In this document: one piece after another, positions 1 through 16,985 of the stretch | How the letters are laid out: the number at the start of each line of letters is the position of its first letter | Numbering within the stretch: the stretch's first letter is position 1 | From: Chrysomallon squamiferum | Taxonomy: Eukaryota > Mollusca > Gastropoda > Neomphalida > Peltospiridae | Direction: 5' to 3' | Assembly: GCA_012295275.1 (NCBI GenBank) | Contig: CM022665.1 | Coordinates: forward strand, 40,233,818 to 40,271,151 | DNA: 37,334 nt | Made by a program: the position numbers and the translations under genes | The notes under the pieces: model-generated | Databases searched by the model: none | What the model was told of the DNA's origin: nothing | The model's input: only the letters and a program-made list of their open reading frames with translations

Positions 1-652
1 CACAGAATCTGCATGGTAGAGGTAAAACACTCAAATGATGCTATCGCTCGAAATCACAAAAATCTCGGGCATGTAACCGACCAATAAAAGTCAACTCGCC
101 GCCATGACAGTCAGCGTTCGTTGATTACGATGGGTAAACCTCTTTTGATGACTGATAAACTTTGGTAGCAACAGAATTTACGTCCGTCATCAGTAATCGG
201 AGATGCCAATTTTTCCAAACCGTGGAATGTTTGATGGTCAAGAACAATCAAATTCACAGATTTATTTTGAAAATTCCAGAAGATCAAACTTTTAATTGAT
301 TCAAGTATTATCTACCATTCGAAGCAACTTCGGAAAATATGTGCAGAGGAGTAAATAAATGCAACGATATTTCTTTGGATTTGAATCAGAATAGTTATTT
401 GTTTACTTGAAATTACTGCTGACGTTTGAAAGTTCGTAATAGTTAGAGTTTTAATTAGTTCTCATAATTTGAATTGTTAGAATATGATTTTTAAAACATT
501 ATTAGCGTATTAAATAAAACTCTTTTCTTTTATATTTTCTTTTGTAAAATGACTGTGAAAAGTTATGAAAAGTTTAAATGGTTACACTGATTGCATGTCT
601 CAACATTTCTAGTGTTCTAGATACCTAACTGATTTATATTTTTATTTGTTAG

Positions 653-717
653 ATTTATTTATTTATTTATTTATTTATTATTATTATTATTATTAGTAGT
701 AGTAGTAGTAGTAGTAT
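653..717. repeat. Compound microsatellite (TTTA)n-(TTA)n-(TAG)n
   Basis: Three adjoining short-unit runs in this order. The same order recurs at 1689-1837. Confidence 0.9.
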
Positions 718-1458
718 TGTTAAATAGTATCACTGATTTATAGAAACATAACAGTTTTATTATTGGTTATAATTTACTGAAAAATTCGTTTTGCTATTTG
801 TTCTGTTATTAAAACGGTTATAAATAATTGTCAAAAAAATTGGATAAACCTAGAGATATTCTTTCTAATTTATCCAATCTACATTTTTTTTTTTTTTTTT
901 TTTTTATTAAAATCTGTGATATCAGTTCGAATTGTTCTAAAAACATAAATGCTTAATTCATTCACGTTTTTAATATCATCAAAAGACGGTTAATTTTTTT
1001 TGCATGAATACAGAAACACATTAAAAAAAAAAAAAAAATTCATCTAAATTCATCCAAAATGTTTGCTCTGTTTATTAAACTTTGCATCGTAGTTGTAAGT
1101 TTTAAAACAACAACGACTCACGTTTTATTTCGTATCACTGTCACATGGTTGTATGAAGGCAAAGTCATTATATAGAATCTGCTCACAAATACGTGAATAT
1201 TTATCAAAATCTACTGTTGATTTTGAAAGGTACGGATTGACTCACGTTGTATTTTATATTATTAAACGGCTCAAAATAAAACATTTCAAAGAATTAAATA
1301 AACAGAGACGAATTCTTTCGAATTTACTTAAAATTACTTGTTTGTTTAGAAAAAATCTATTGCTCTGGTTACTGTATAGTATAAACAAGAGACAGATTTT
1401 GATAAATTGATTCTCAAAACAATGTCAGGGGTCGTCTTGTGAAGTAAGTACGTTCAGT

Positions 1459-1461
<3 letters not shown>

Positions 1462-1540
<79 letters not shown>
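1462..1540. repeat. (GA)n microsatellite
   Basis: About 79 bases of uninterrupted GA. Open frames across it are repeat artefacts. Confidence 0.97.
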
Positions 1541-1544
<4 letters not shown>

Positions 1545-1688
1545 ATTTTGGTATTCGTGTACGAGGTGAGTGTTTCGTGTTTGAATATGGTGATCAATAC
1601 GTTAGTTTTTGCAATTTATTTCTTTTCAGTCTTTCTCTTTCAATCTTTCTTTCTTTCTTTCTTTTTTAATATTTATTAATTCATACTT

Positions 1689-1782
1689 TTATTTATTTAT
1701 ATTATTTATTTATTTATTTATTATTATTACTATTATTATTATTTAATTATTATGATTATATTATTATTATTATTATTATTAT

Positions 1783-1833
<51 letters not shown>

Positions 1834-1837
1834 TGGT
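1689..1837. repeat. Compound microsatellite (TTTA)n-(TTA)n-(TAG)n, second copy
   Basis: Longer version of the 653-717 array, with interruptions in the TTA part and a TAG/TGG end. Confidence 0.9.
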
Positions 1838-2146
1838 ATTGCTATTATTATTTAAATATTAAAATTATATTATTTTGTAATAGTTTGAATATTTTAAATC
1901 AAACTTGAGAATCTCGTATTATTTGTTGAATTCCTCAAAATTACGAATGTAAAATGCATGTTCCTCATTTTACACTGTAAAATGATCAGAGTAAGTCGAA
2001 AAAAACTCGATAAAAACATTTATAAAATAAAATAAATTAAAATACAATGCCAAACATCATTAGTGCACAGACACTATTCAAAGTCACTGAGAACTGTATA
2101 TTTTGCATATTAACATTTTGTTTCTAATAAATATACCGCTAAAAAA

Positions 2147-2205
2147 CAGCAGCAACAACGACAACAACAACAACAACAAAAAACAACAACAAAAAAACAA
2201 AAACA

Positions 2206-2237
<32 letters not shown>
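2147..2237. repeat. (CAR)n-(AAT)n compound repeat
   Basis: CAG/CAA triplets pass into A-rich units and then AAT triplets. Confidence 0.85.
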
Positions 2238-2239
<2 letters not shown>

Positions 2240-2691
2240 TAAATAATTCCGTTCTCTGTTTTCGGTTCAAAAATAGATTTTTGTTTTTATTTCATCCCTT
2301 TTTCGTGTTTCAAATTCTCGCAGTGCTTGTGAGGGAACCAATATCATCGGCAATGTCCGGCTGCTAGACTGTAATCGAAGAGATGCAGCGCCATCGACTA
2401 CGTAATCCTGTTACAAATGTCGAGTATTGGTGCACACAGACCCGTATGTAAATATTATTCGCCGCCAAATCTGCACCGAAGTGTAATGTTTTCTAAACAT
2501 TAGTTTAAGGTTCCAAAAGGCTTTAAGATTAATCACTGTTTACAGTAGGTGACGACTATTTAGACAAATAAATAGCATTATTTGATATCATTGTACACTG
2601 AAAGAAATTTTTATTCTTTTATTGAATTTTTTAATTGTTTTTTTTTAGTTTTTCTTTTTCTTTATTTATTTCTTGGAAAACGATGACGAGA

Positions 2692-2728
2692 AACAACAAC
2701 AGCAGCAGCAGCAACAACAACAACAACA

Positions 2729-2778
<50 letters not shown>

Positions 2779-2779
2779 T
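2692..2779. repeat. (CAR)n-(AAT)n compound repeat, second copy
   Basis: CAA/CAG triplets directly followed by about 20 AAT triplets, in the same order as at 2147-2237. Confidence 0.9.
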
Positions 2780-3573
2780 AGAAAAAGAACTACATCTACC
2801 CACAAAAAGCATTCCAACAAACAAAAAAAAAAAAAAAAGGTGACAAATGTAAATAAATAATGATGATAATGATGATGTCAAATTCATTAAAAAATGTACT
2901 TTAACAAGCCAAATTATTAATAATTTCCTCCATTTTTTTTTGATTTTTTTTTGTAAATATATTATACAAGCAACTGATGTAGTTGCGTGCTTTAATTAAA
3001 TTATATTTATTCGTTTTTGAAATTTTTACTATACTTAGAATGAGATACCTGAATATTTGTTCTATGTTTCTGTACAATAAATAAATACACAATCAATTAT
3101 AAAGTTTGCCAAATATATATATATATATATATACACACACATACGTAACTCATACATAAGACTGCCATTTATATATTCATATATATATATGAAAAATATA
3201 TATAATAAATAAGCAATAAAAAGAAATAGGTTGAACAAAAACAGAAAACATCGAAACTCCCCGCACGAAATTTAATCTTTTATTTTTGAAACCATGCGTT
3301 CTCGTCTGCTTTGTTATTTACAAAAGTTTATTTCGAACGTGTGAAAGTATGACAAAGACGTGATCTCTGTTTGCCTTTGTGCATGTGTAGAAGAATGGAT
3401 TGAAACACAGTTACGTTTGTAAGGATGTTAGTTATATATTTGTACATCTCCGAAATCCAAGGATCTGTGTTCGTAATGAGCCGCTAAGATGTATTTGCGT
3501 CTCATGTTAAATTAGAACTGAGTGTAGTGCGTGGGTGCGATAAAACTGATATGCATCAACGCCAACAACAGTT

Positions 3574-4300
3574 TAAAAAGAAAAAGAAGAAAGAAGAAAG
3601 AAGAAAAAGAAAGAGGAGAAAGTGAAGAAATAATAATAATAAGAAAATGAAAGAGGAAGAAAAAGAAAGAAGAAGAAGAAAAGAAGAAGAAAGTAGAAGA
3701 AGACGAAGAAAAATGAAAGAAGAAGAAGAAGAAGAAGAGGAAAACTGAAAGAAAAAGGCAAAAATGAAAGAAGACAAAAGGAAAGAAGAAGAAAAAATAA
3801 GAAAAATGTCAGAAGAATAAAAAAATTTAGAAAAATGACAGAAGAAGAAAAGAAAGAAGACGGTGATGAAGAAGAAAAGTGAAAGAAGAAGAAAAATGAA
3901 AGAAGAAGAAGAAAGTAGGAAAGAAGAAGAAAAATGAAAGAAGAAGAAGAAAGTAGGAAAAAAGAAGAAGAAGAAAAATGAAAGAAGAAGAAAGTAGGAA
4001 AGAAGAAGAAAAATGAAAGAAGTAGAAGAAAGTAGGAAAGAAGAAGAAAGTAGGAATGAAGAAGAAAGTAGGAAAGAAGAAGAAAGTAGGAATGAAGAAG
4101 AAAGTAGGAATGAAGAAGAAAGTAGGAAAGAAGAAGAAAGTAGGAATGAAGAAGAAAGTAGGAATGAAGAAGAAAGTAGGAAAGAAGAAGAAAGTAGGAA
4201 AGAAGAAGAAAGTAGGAATGAAGAAGAAAAATGAAACAAAGAAGAAGAAAAATGAAATAAGAAAGATGAAGGAAGAAGAAGAAGAAAAACAAGAAAGAAA
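3574..4300. repeat. Polypurine (GAA-rich) tract
   Basis: About 0.7 kb in which the + strand is nearly all A and G, with rare T or C. It includes the 18-bp minisatellite at 4034-4231. Long open frames on both strands here result from the absence of stops in purine/pyrimidine repeats, so I do not call a gene. Confidence 0.93.
4034..4231 (+). repeat. 18-bp minisatellite, 11 units
   Basis: Unit AGGAAWGAAGAAGAAAGT repeats 11 times with nearly perfect identity. The sixth base is A or T in the order A T A T T A T T A A T. The final unit is altered at its end. Confidence 0.93.
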
Positions 4301-4666
4301 AACAAACCAAAAATAATCCAAGGCGACAGGAATGAGGACATATATCATTTTCTGAGTCCGTGAGGCAAGAAATAAAACAACAAAATATGAAAGTTTCATT
4401 TATTTGAGCAAGGATTTTCAATAATCCACAAGAAATGTTATTGACTATTTTCGTATTTTGTCACCCCAGTGCAAGGTTGTTTGGAAAAAGAGACAGCTAA
4501 ATTTGTCACCTTCTAACGTCTCCTGATAATTAGTTGTTGGCAGAAAGGGCGAAAGATAAGCTCTGACAAAAAACAAAATGAATTTTTGTTTTGGTTATTC
4601 TTGTTCGGTTTCAGTGTTATGTGTTTAAACTGATTTCTTTATTTGTTTGTTTGTTTGTTTGCGTTT

Positions 4667-4670
<4 letters not shown>

Positions 4671-4727
<57 letters not shown>

Positions 4728-4735
4728 CTGTGTGG
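4671..4735. repeat. (GT)n microsatellite
   Basis: About 60 bases of GT preceded by a short (GTTT)n run. Confidence 0.95.
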
Positions 4736-4781
4736 AATTTTGAGTATGTGTTTGTGTAATAATAGTTATTTGGGAAAGTTA

Positions 4782-7746
<2,965 letters not shown>

Positions 7747-7826
<80 letters not shown>

Positions 7827-7893
7827 CGCACACGTACATACAAAAACACATATATAAACATACATACATACATACACATATATATATATATAT
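7747..7893. repeat. (GA)n, then (CATA)n and (TA)n
   Basis: GA run to 7824, then short CATA and TA runs. Confidence 0.95.

Positions 7894-10253
<2,360 letters not shown>

Positions 10254-10331
<78 letters not shown>
10254..10331. repeat. (GA)n microsatellite
   Basis: About 78 bases of GA inside a wider purine-rich stretch starting near 10195. Several overlapping frames are repeat artefacts. Confidence 0.95.
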
Positions 10332-10337
<6 letters not shown>

Positions 10338-10499
10338 CAGAAAGCGAGACAGACAGACATACGAACATACGGACATACATTCTCGATAAATAGATATATA
10401 GACGACATATACCTTTCTACGTACTACCTACCTACCTACATATATACATACATACATAAACAGAGAAACAAACAGACATACAGATAGATAAGCAGACAA

Positions 10500-10562
10500 T
10501 CAGACAGAGATAGACGTACAAATATACAGATAGACAGATAGATAGACAGACAGACAGTTAGA

Positions 10563-10593
<31 letters not shown>

Positions 10594-10636
10594 TTAGATA
10601 GATAGTTAGATAGACTGATAGACTGATAGACAGGTA
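10500..10636. repeat. (GATA)n/(GACA)n degenerate array
   Basis: GATA, GACA and GTTA four-base units in mixed order, directly left of the palindrome at 10643-10750. Confidence 0.85.
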
Positions 10637-10642
10637 TATATA

Positions 10643-10657
10643 TACTTATTTCTTTGG

Positions 10658-10734
<77 letters not shown>

Positions 10735-10750
10735 GCCAAAGAAATAAGTA
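10643..10750. repeat. 108-bp palindrome around (TA)n
   Basis: The 19-bp arm TACTTATTTCTTTGGCTGT (10643-10661) is matched exactly in reverse complement at 10732-10750. The centre is about 65 bases of (TA)n, itself self-complementary, plus a short ACAC. Confidence 0.92.
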
Positions 10751-11026
10751 AAAGGATATGTAGATAAGTAGGTAAGCAGATGAAAATTAATAAAATAGTG
10801 AGATAAGACATTGTTTCGAGGGGTCAACGCAGAAAGCTACTTAAACCAGTTTTCATGTTTAGATCTCACGTTATCCACAGCATTTAGTGTGTCAGCATAT
10901 GTTTATAGCAGATATTTCATAACAGTTAAAATACAATCAGTTAAGCAATGCAGAAAATAATAATATATCATTTATCGTACACATAACTGACAAAGATTCA
11001 TCTTCATTTCGTGCTTACAAAAAAAA

Positions 11027-11074
<48 letters not shown>

Positions 11075-11388
11075 TACTTTACATCTATCGGTATTAATCC
11101 GGTGAAATATATTGATTTGGATCTGCTAAAAACGAAACTAGGGCAGTTTCCGGGCTGATGGAGATCCCTGGTAAAATAACAGCGCCTGCTTACACTGAAA
11201 TGTGGGTGTTTGTCGAAATACATGAGTGGTAGAGGAGTAAGCTATAAAGTGTTTCTAACACGATCCGTCCACAGTTTGATAAATTTACACGAGATTACAG
11301 TGGCTAAATTGGTTTAAGTCCTCAAAGGTATTAAAACGCATTCGTGTGAGTGTGTTGGTGTGTGTTTGTATATGTGGGTGTGTGTGTG

Positions 11389-11474
<86 letters not shown>

Positions 11475-12740
11475 CCTTAAAGGAATTTACAATGACAACC
11501 ATTTTGTGTAATAAATCAAAACGTTTTGTAAAAAAGATAATAAAACATTATTTAGTTAATTTTTTTTAGTTTCTCTAGGTGTCTGTGTGTGGATTCAAAG
11601 AAAAACAAATTTCATCATAAAAATGCACGGTAAACACTGATATTATTTGATTTTCGCTCATTTGACGTTTGATAACTGCACCATCTGTAACTAATTTCAT
11701 CTTAAAATCATCGATTAGTTTCAGTCAGAATTCTTTTCCAGAAACATGCAAACATTTATGCCATGAAATGAATTTCGATAAACACAAAACTGTATTTGAA
11801 CGAAAGAAAGAAAGAAAGAAAGGAAGAAAAGAAAGAAAAAACAAAAACAAAATTGCGATAATGATAAAATACCAGTCAAAACATTTTGTCGTCTGTATTT
11901 GGAGAGTGAAGCGTAACAATGTGAGGGATTACCAGACGCGAAAGAAAAATTTGCCGCCAAAAGCCGAGAATTGTGACTGAAGACTGAGAAACTCTTTAAA
12001 AACTGGTAAAATGTTGATTCTCACTTGGGTATTACCCTTACAAGTGTAGCAGAGGAATTTGTTCTGTACAATTCTGCGGCTCACTGTTAACGCTTCTTAC
12101 GTAAAATGTTGCAAAAAAAGATTAAAATCTTCTAACAGTCGGAGGTGAGTTGGCGACAAATAGCTGTGCACCTGTTATTATGTTACAAAAAAAAAAAATA
12201 AAAATAAAAAATAATAAAAAAATAAAGATGCGTCGAAAACAAAGAGGTCAGCGAACAAACACTGGACAGTGGTATGTTTATATAAAATACGGATGAGGAT
12301 TTTTATTTTTTTTAATTTTTTTTTTTCATATGGTCACTGGCCGAAAATGTAATACTTCAATCAAATTATCAACGAAGTATTCAATAAACGTTCATATTTG
12401 CCTGGGTCGAACACATTAACCGATTTCTCATATCAGATCTGTGCAAAGCTGGGAAGAACTTATTATAAAGATAATAAAATTGAATATTGGCTAATGATAA
12501 CAACAACATGAGTTACTGACAGGATAATTAATGTAATATGAATTATTATAAAAGAAAGAAAAAGAGAAAAAATTGCTGAAAAATATATTTTTAAACAGTC
12601 AATCTATTTAAAACATGTCAGTTTTTACACACAGTCGTAAGTTTAGTTAATATTAAGTGATAGAAGATTATAAAAACTGAGTGTATAGTGAGGTTACACT
12701 TTCCCAGTATCTTTTTTCTTTTTATTTATTTTGTGTGTGT

Positions 12741-12798
<58 letters not shown>

Positions 12799-13296
12799 TC
12801 AGTAAGTAATTCCAGGCATTACAATCAGTTTAAGCACAATTATAAAAGTAAGGCATTTAACATTAATTTTCTGCGCTTCTCGGTAAACTACAGCAAATCA
12901 CTCGGAGCTGCGAAATAAAACATATATTTATTAATTAATGAGCGTCTGTATTAATTTCTTACTATTCTCTGTTTGATTTAGACTGAGAAACATCTCAGCA
13001 AAACAAATAATTTAAAAAAAGATAAGAACATAAAAAAAAAAAAAGTCGAACAGAATTAACAAAATAAAATTCCCAAAGTTGAGCCAGTATGATATATTTC
13101 CGTGTTTCCTTCATTAACGTATGTAAATACCGTCATAAGAAGATAAGCATTTTAAGGAATTTAAATTACTTACATCTCTTTTTTTTTTTTTATATAGTAT
13201 GCCAAGATAAAAAAATATTAAGTAAATAAATATTTGAATGAATGAATAAATATTTGGAGCAGATGGGAATGTTGTTTAACATGGTATAAACTCGTC

Positions 13297-13370
<74 letters not shown>

Positions 13371-14351
13371 AACAATTTTGTTTCCGATTCTCTCAGTTTC
13401 ATTAACTATATATCGTTTTGTTTATATATACATACATATATACTAGAATACAAACATACATGCACCTATCTACCTACTTAAATACATATATGTATACACA
13501 CACATATATATAGACATACATATATCTGTCTATCTATCTATCTATATATATATATATATATCTACACAATACATACTCAGATACATACATACATATATAC
13601 ATACATACATACATACACACGTACATACACACATACACACGTACTAGTATACTGACATTAAGTACATGTTACAACACAACCTAACGCAGGTGTTAAAAGC
13701 CGCATCAAACCCGACCTGCCTCCTCCGTAGCTGATGAATTCAACATCAAACATCAGAGACGTTGTCGACATACAACGAACGACATCAGGGCAGGTGTTAG
13801 ATGTTTGCATTACGTCATCGACAACGTTGCAAAAATACTTGCACTTGACCTTGATGGCACCCGTTCCAAGATCGATCTGGTTTCTGTGTGACACCAAACA
13901 GAACATTCTTAGTATGCATTAACACGTGACTGTTACTTCAGTCCCGAGCTTTCAGAGTTTTGTGAACAAGTCATCCCGCGCTAACCTCAAAGAGAAACAA
14001 GAAAACGATTATGCATTGTCTTCGTGTGTCCCATTGCACATGATTTAGTTCCTCTTTGCCTTGCAACCTTGATGGGTTATTAGAAACAGACAGAGAAGAA
14101 TCTGTGACAAAATAATTTCAAAAAGAAAGATGACTTTAGCATTGCATGATGATGAAGATCCTTCTGGAAAGTTCTAAAAACCTTTAGAAGTGATACATGG
14201 TTAGTCTGTGTCCTGGGCAGGAACTTTTGCAAAAATGACATACGTAGATGAGATTCACCCTGCAGAGTTAAAGTTCCTTCTCCCCCCCCATCAATCTTTA
14301 AAGGTCAAATGGTCACCCTAACTCGTTGGTAAGGATCTCAGCAGAAAGGTT

Positions 14352-14383
<32 letters not shown>

Positions 14384-15897
14384 TTTTAAAATGTATGAAT
14401 GTTTAAATGTAAGTAATTTTGCAACAATCTTTCTTTTTTTTTTTAAAAGAAAAAAAAAGATAGAGGCCGGCTAGTATTTTATTCTATGTCAGACAACTTT
14501 CATTGTTTTCTCAGAGAGACAATGAGAATGTGATATGAAGAAAATAAAAATAAAATGTCTGTAATTGTGATACTTTTCAGATTACGTCATTACGCATCTA
14601 TAGTCAAGAATCATTTAAAGATATGACTGGTTACGTTATTATTCTGAACATACTTCAACAAAATGTAGACAGAAAGGTAAATAATTACTATTTTCAGACA
14701 AATTGGGAATAGTTTTCTGAATGTCTTGATAGTTAGACCAATTTTATAAAAAATTACTAAAACGTGAAGACAGAAAAGAAAAAGAGAAATAACGAAAGAG
14801 AGGTATATGTCGGTTGAAACAAATAACAAACAAACGAACGAAACCAAAAATAAATAAATAAATAAAGAAATAAAGAAATAAATAAATAAATAAAGAAAGA
14901 AAGAAAGAAAGAAATGAAGAAAAAATAAACAAAATACAAAACAATAAAGAAATAAATAAATAGTTAAGAAAGACCGAAAAACAGACAATTGTGAAAGAAA
15001 CAAATAACTTAAAAGTTAAACATACACTTCAGTTTTGTCAAGTTCCCGAAAAAGTACCAAACTATACAATTTGATTTTCACTATATACTAAAAAAAACCA
15101 AACAAATAACTGACTTCAGGCCTCCTTAAGAAAAGTTCAAAATCAGGTTATTGGTAACAACATGATTTATTCCTGCAGTTCATCATTTTCTTTGTATTTT
15201 ATATTGCAAACTGGGGCTAACATAGAAATAAAACAAATACTTGCGTACAAAATCTTTCCTACGATCAAACCTAGTTTTTTTTGTTTTCGTTTTTTTCCAT
15301 TAATTTTACCAATATCTGTTTTTTGATGCAAATTCTAACGTTATGAGTGATTTATACATATGTTACTTTTTCACTAATAACAATACAATAAAAGCAATAT
15401 ATTCATATGAAAATAAGTCTTGATAATATAAGATAATTATTTTTATTTTTCGTTTTATTTCATTTGTTTTCACATTTTAATAAAAACACTGTAACCTTTT
15501 TCTTTATTAAATGTAATTTTTTTAGAACAGTTTTTAATTGTTGCAAGAATAGTGATATATAAGATATTTTATCACCTTTAATTCGATTTAATATCTTTAA
15601 TAATTAATACGAAAGGAGAATCTGTATTTATTTACTTAAAACAAGCCAACTTTACTCATTTAAATAAATTTCCAAGCACTCGTAAATTGTCTTTTGTTAC
15701 AAGACATTTTGAAAACCAAATCTCTTGTGGATTAAATTAAATTAAAAATAATAATAAAATGAAAACTTCTCTAAAGAAATTGCTAATTAATCCTATTTAA
15801 AATACATCTTCATTTGTACAAACGAAAATTTAAATATTTTCTCTGAAGAATAAAAAATATACCATGAGCATATTATTTTAGTTAAGGATATTCGAAC
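10751..15897. other. Intergenic, no supported gene
   Basis: Contains an A-run (11033-11072), (GT)n at 11391-11470 and 12733-12793, (GAAA)n at 11802-11822, (CT)n at 13300-13366, a CATA/TATC region (13415-13660), (TTA)n at 14351-14380 and AAAT/GAAA units (14848-14915). 13660-14340 is the most complex and GC-richer part, but its short frames show no recognisable domain. Confidence 0.45.
13300..13366. repeat. (CT)n microsatellite
   Basis: About 67 bases of pure CT. Confidence 0.96.
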
Positions 15898-16160
15898 GTT
15901 TTAAAAATATACATGTGAACACAATCTTCATCTGGAATATATTACCAACAGTCTTTCTAATGTTTTAAAAATATACACCAACATTTGAAATACATTTCTT
16001 TCTAATGTTTTAAAACTATACACCATACAAAATCTTTATTTGAAATACATTTTCTTTCTAACGTTTTAAAAATATACACCATATAAAATCTTTATTTGAA
16101 CTACATTTCTTTCTAAAGTTTCAAAAATATACACCATACAAAATCTTTATTTGAAATACA
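15898..16160 (+). repeat. Degenerate tandem repeat, about 55-bp unit, five copies
   Basis: Copies begin GTTTTAAAAATATACA near 15898, 15962, 16007, 16063 and 16118. Later copies share ACCATACAAAATC and TTTATTTGAAATACA blocks and a TTTCTTTCTAA end. Spacings are 64, 45, 56 and 55, so units vary by internal deletion. It ends about 500 bases before the predicted TATA box. Confidence 0.85.
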
Positions 16161-16634
16161 CCATACGGACATTCGGTTTAAAATGATACGGTAAATCCTG
16201 GACTATATTCATAAAGTCGTGTGAATTGTATCTCAAGGAAATGTCTGCCAAGTGAAAAAAAAAAAAAAAAAAAAAAAAGAAAGAGAAGACGAGGTATTAT
16301 CTTAGCATAATCAGATAAGGCGAGAGATTTAGCTTTTTTGAAAAATCCACGACGCACTCGAAATCATAGTGAAAGCTGCGCCTCTAACTGGTGTTAAGCC
16401 GAGTTTGTTTCTCTAATACAGCGGGCCATTTTGCGCTTATCAGATCGCTAAATAGTGGATACATTGTCCAAATAAGCGAAATCCTGTCAATCTTACGAGT
16501 GAAAAAAAAAAAAAATAAAAAAAATAAAAATCTTGGAATACCACAGACCTGAATGCTAAGAGAGGATTTCGCTCCGATTGGAAATCTTGTTTGCTTTTGC
16601 AATTTGCACAAACCAAGGTTTCTTGCGGTTCTGG

Positions 16635-16695
16635 CCAATAAGAGTTCAATTCTGGGGCACATAAAAAGGCAAGACGTCCACCGATGAGGTCAATC
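16635..16695 (+). promoter_or_regulatory. Probable core promoter (CCAAT box, TATA box, initiator)
   Basis: CCAAT lies at 16635-16639 and ATAAAAAGG at 16661-16669. An initiator-like TCAATC lies at 16690-16695. Its A at 16692 is 30 bases after the T of the TATA box, which is the usual TATA-to-start spacing. A GACGTC (CRE-like) lies between them at 16673-16678. The block is visibly richer in G+C than the surrounding DNA. Use as the chitinase promoter is inferred from orientation, spacing and the following splice donor. Confidence 0.55.
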
Positions 16696-16790
16696 ACGTC
16701 GTAGTCTTCGAAGAGCTCAGCACCTGTCGTTGTCGTTGTTGCCGTCGTTGCGATTGTTTAGGATAAGGATAAGAGGAACTGAACGCAGAG
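16692..16790 (+). other. Probable non-coding first exon (5' UTR) of the chitinase gene
   Basis: The stretch from the predicted start to a strong donor (GCAGAG|GTGAGT, GT at 16791) contains no ATG and includes CGTTGT-type repeats. Spliced to the acceptor at 22326-22327, it would give a leader of about 103 nt before the ATG at 22332. The link is inferred: no coding exon is seen between 16790 and 22328, and the donor and acceptor are both good matches. An alternative is that transcription starts closer to exon 2. Confidence 0.45.
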
Positions 16791-16932
16791 GTGAGTGTGT
16801 TAATACGTCTTGATTCAGTTTTATTTTCTTACAGTAACAGTTTCTGTTGTCATGGCTCGTTTCAGTACTAAGTACTGAATTTTAAAATAATGTAGTTTGA
16901 TGCTTTTTAATTTACTGAACTGGTTATTGCTT

Positions 16933-16985
<53 letters not shown>

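Larger units (their letters stand above)
1..3570. other. Intergenic, no supported gene
   Basis: AT-rich DNA with compound microsatellites described separately. The first 350 bases and 2290-2530 are more complex in base composition but give no recognisable protein or RNA. Small reading frames here are short or fall in simple repeats. Confidence 0.5.

Noticed and set aside
3556-4421. Long minus-strand frames of Phe/Leu/Ser (190-282 codons)
   Set aside because: They are translations of the polypurine/polypyrimidine tract, which has few stops in any frame. No domain and strictly periodic.
13759-13827. 10-bp inverted repeat ACGTTGTCGA / TCGACAACGT
   Set aside because: Exact but short, with a 49-base gap and no other sign of an element. 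Likely chance.
13658-13906. Minus-strand 82-codon frame in GC-richer sequence
   Set aside because: No recognisable domain, no splice partners found, and a frame is also open on the other strand.
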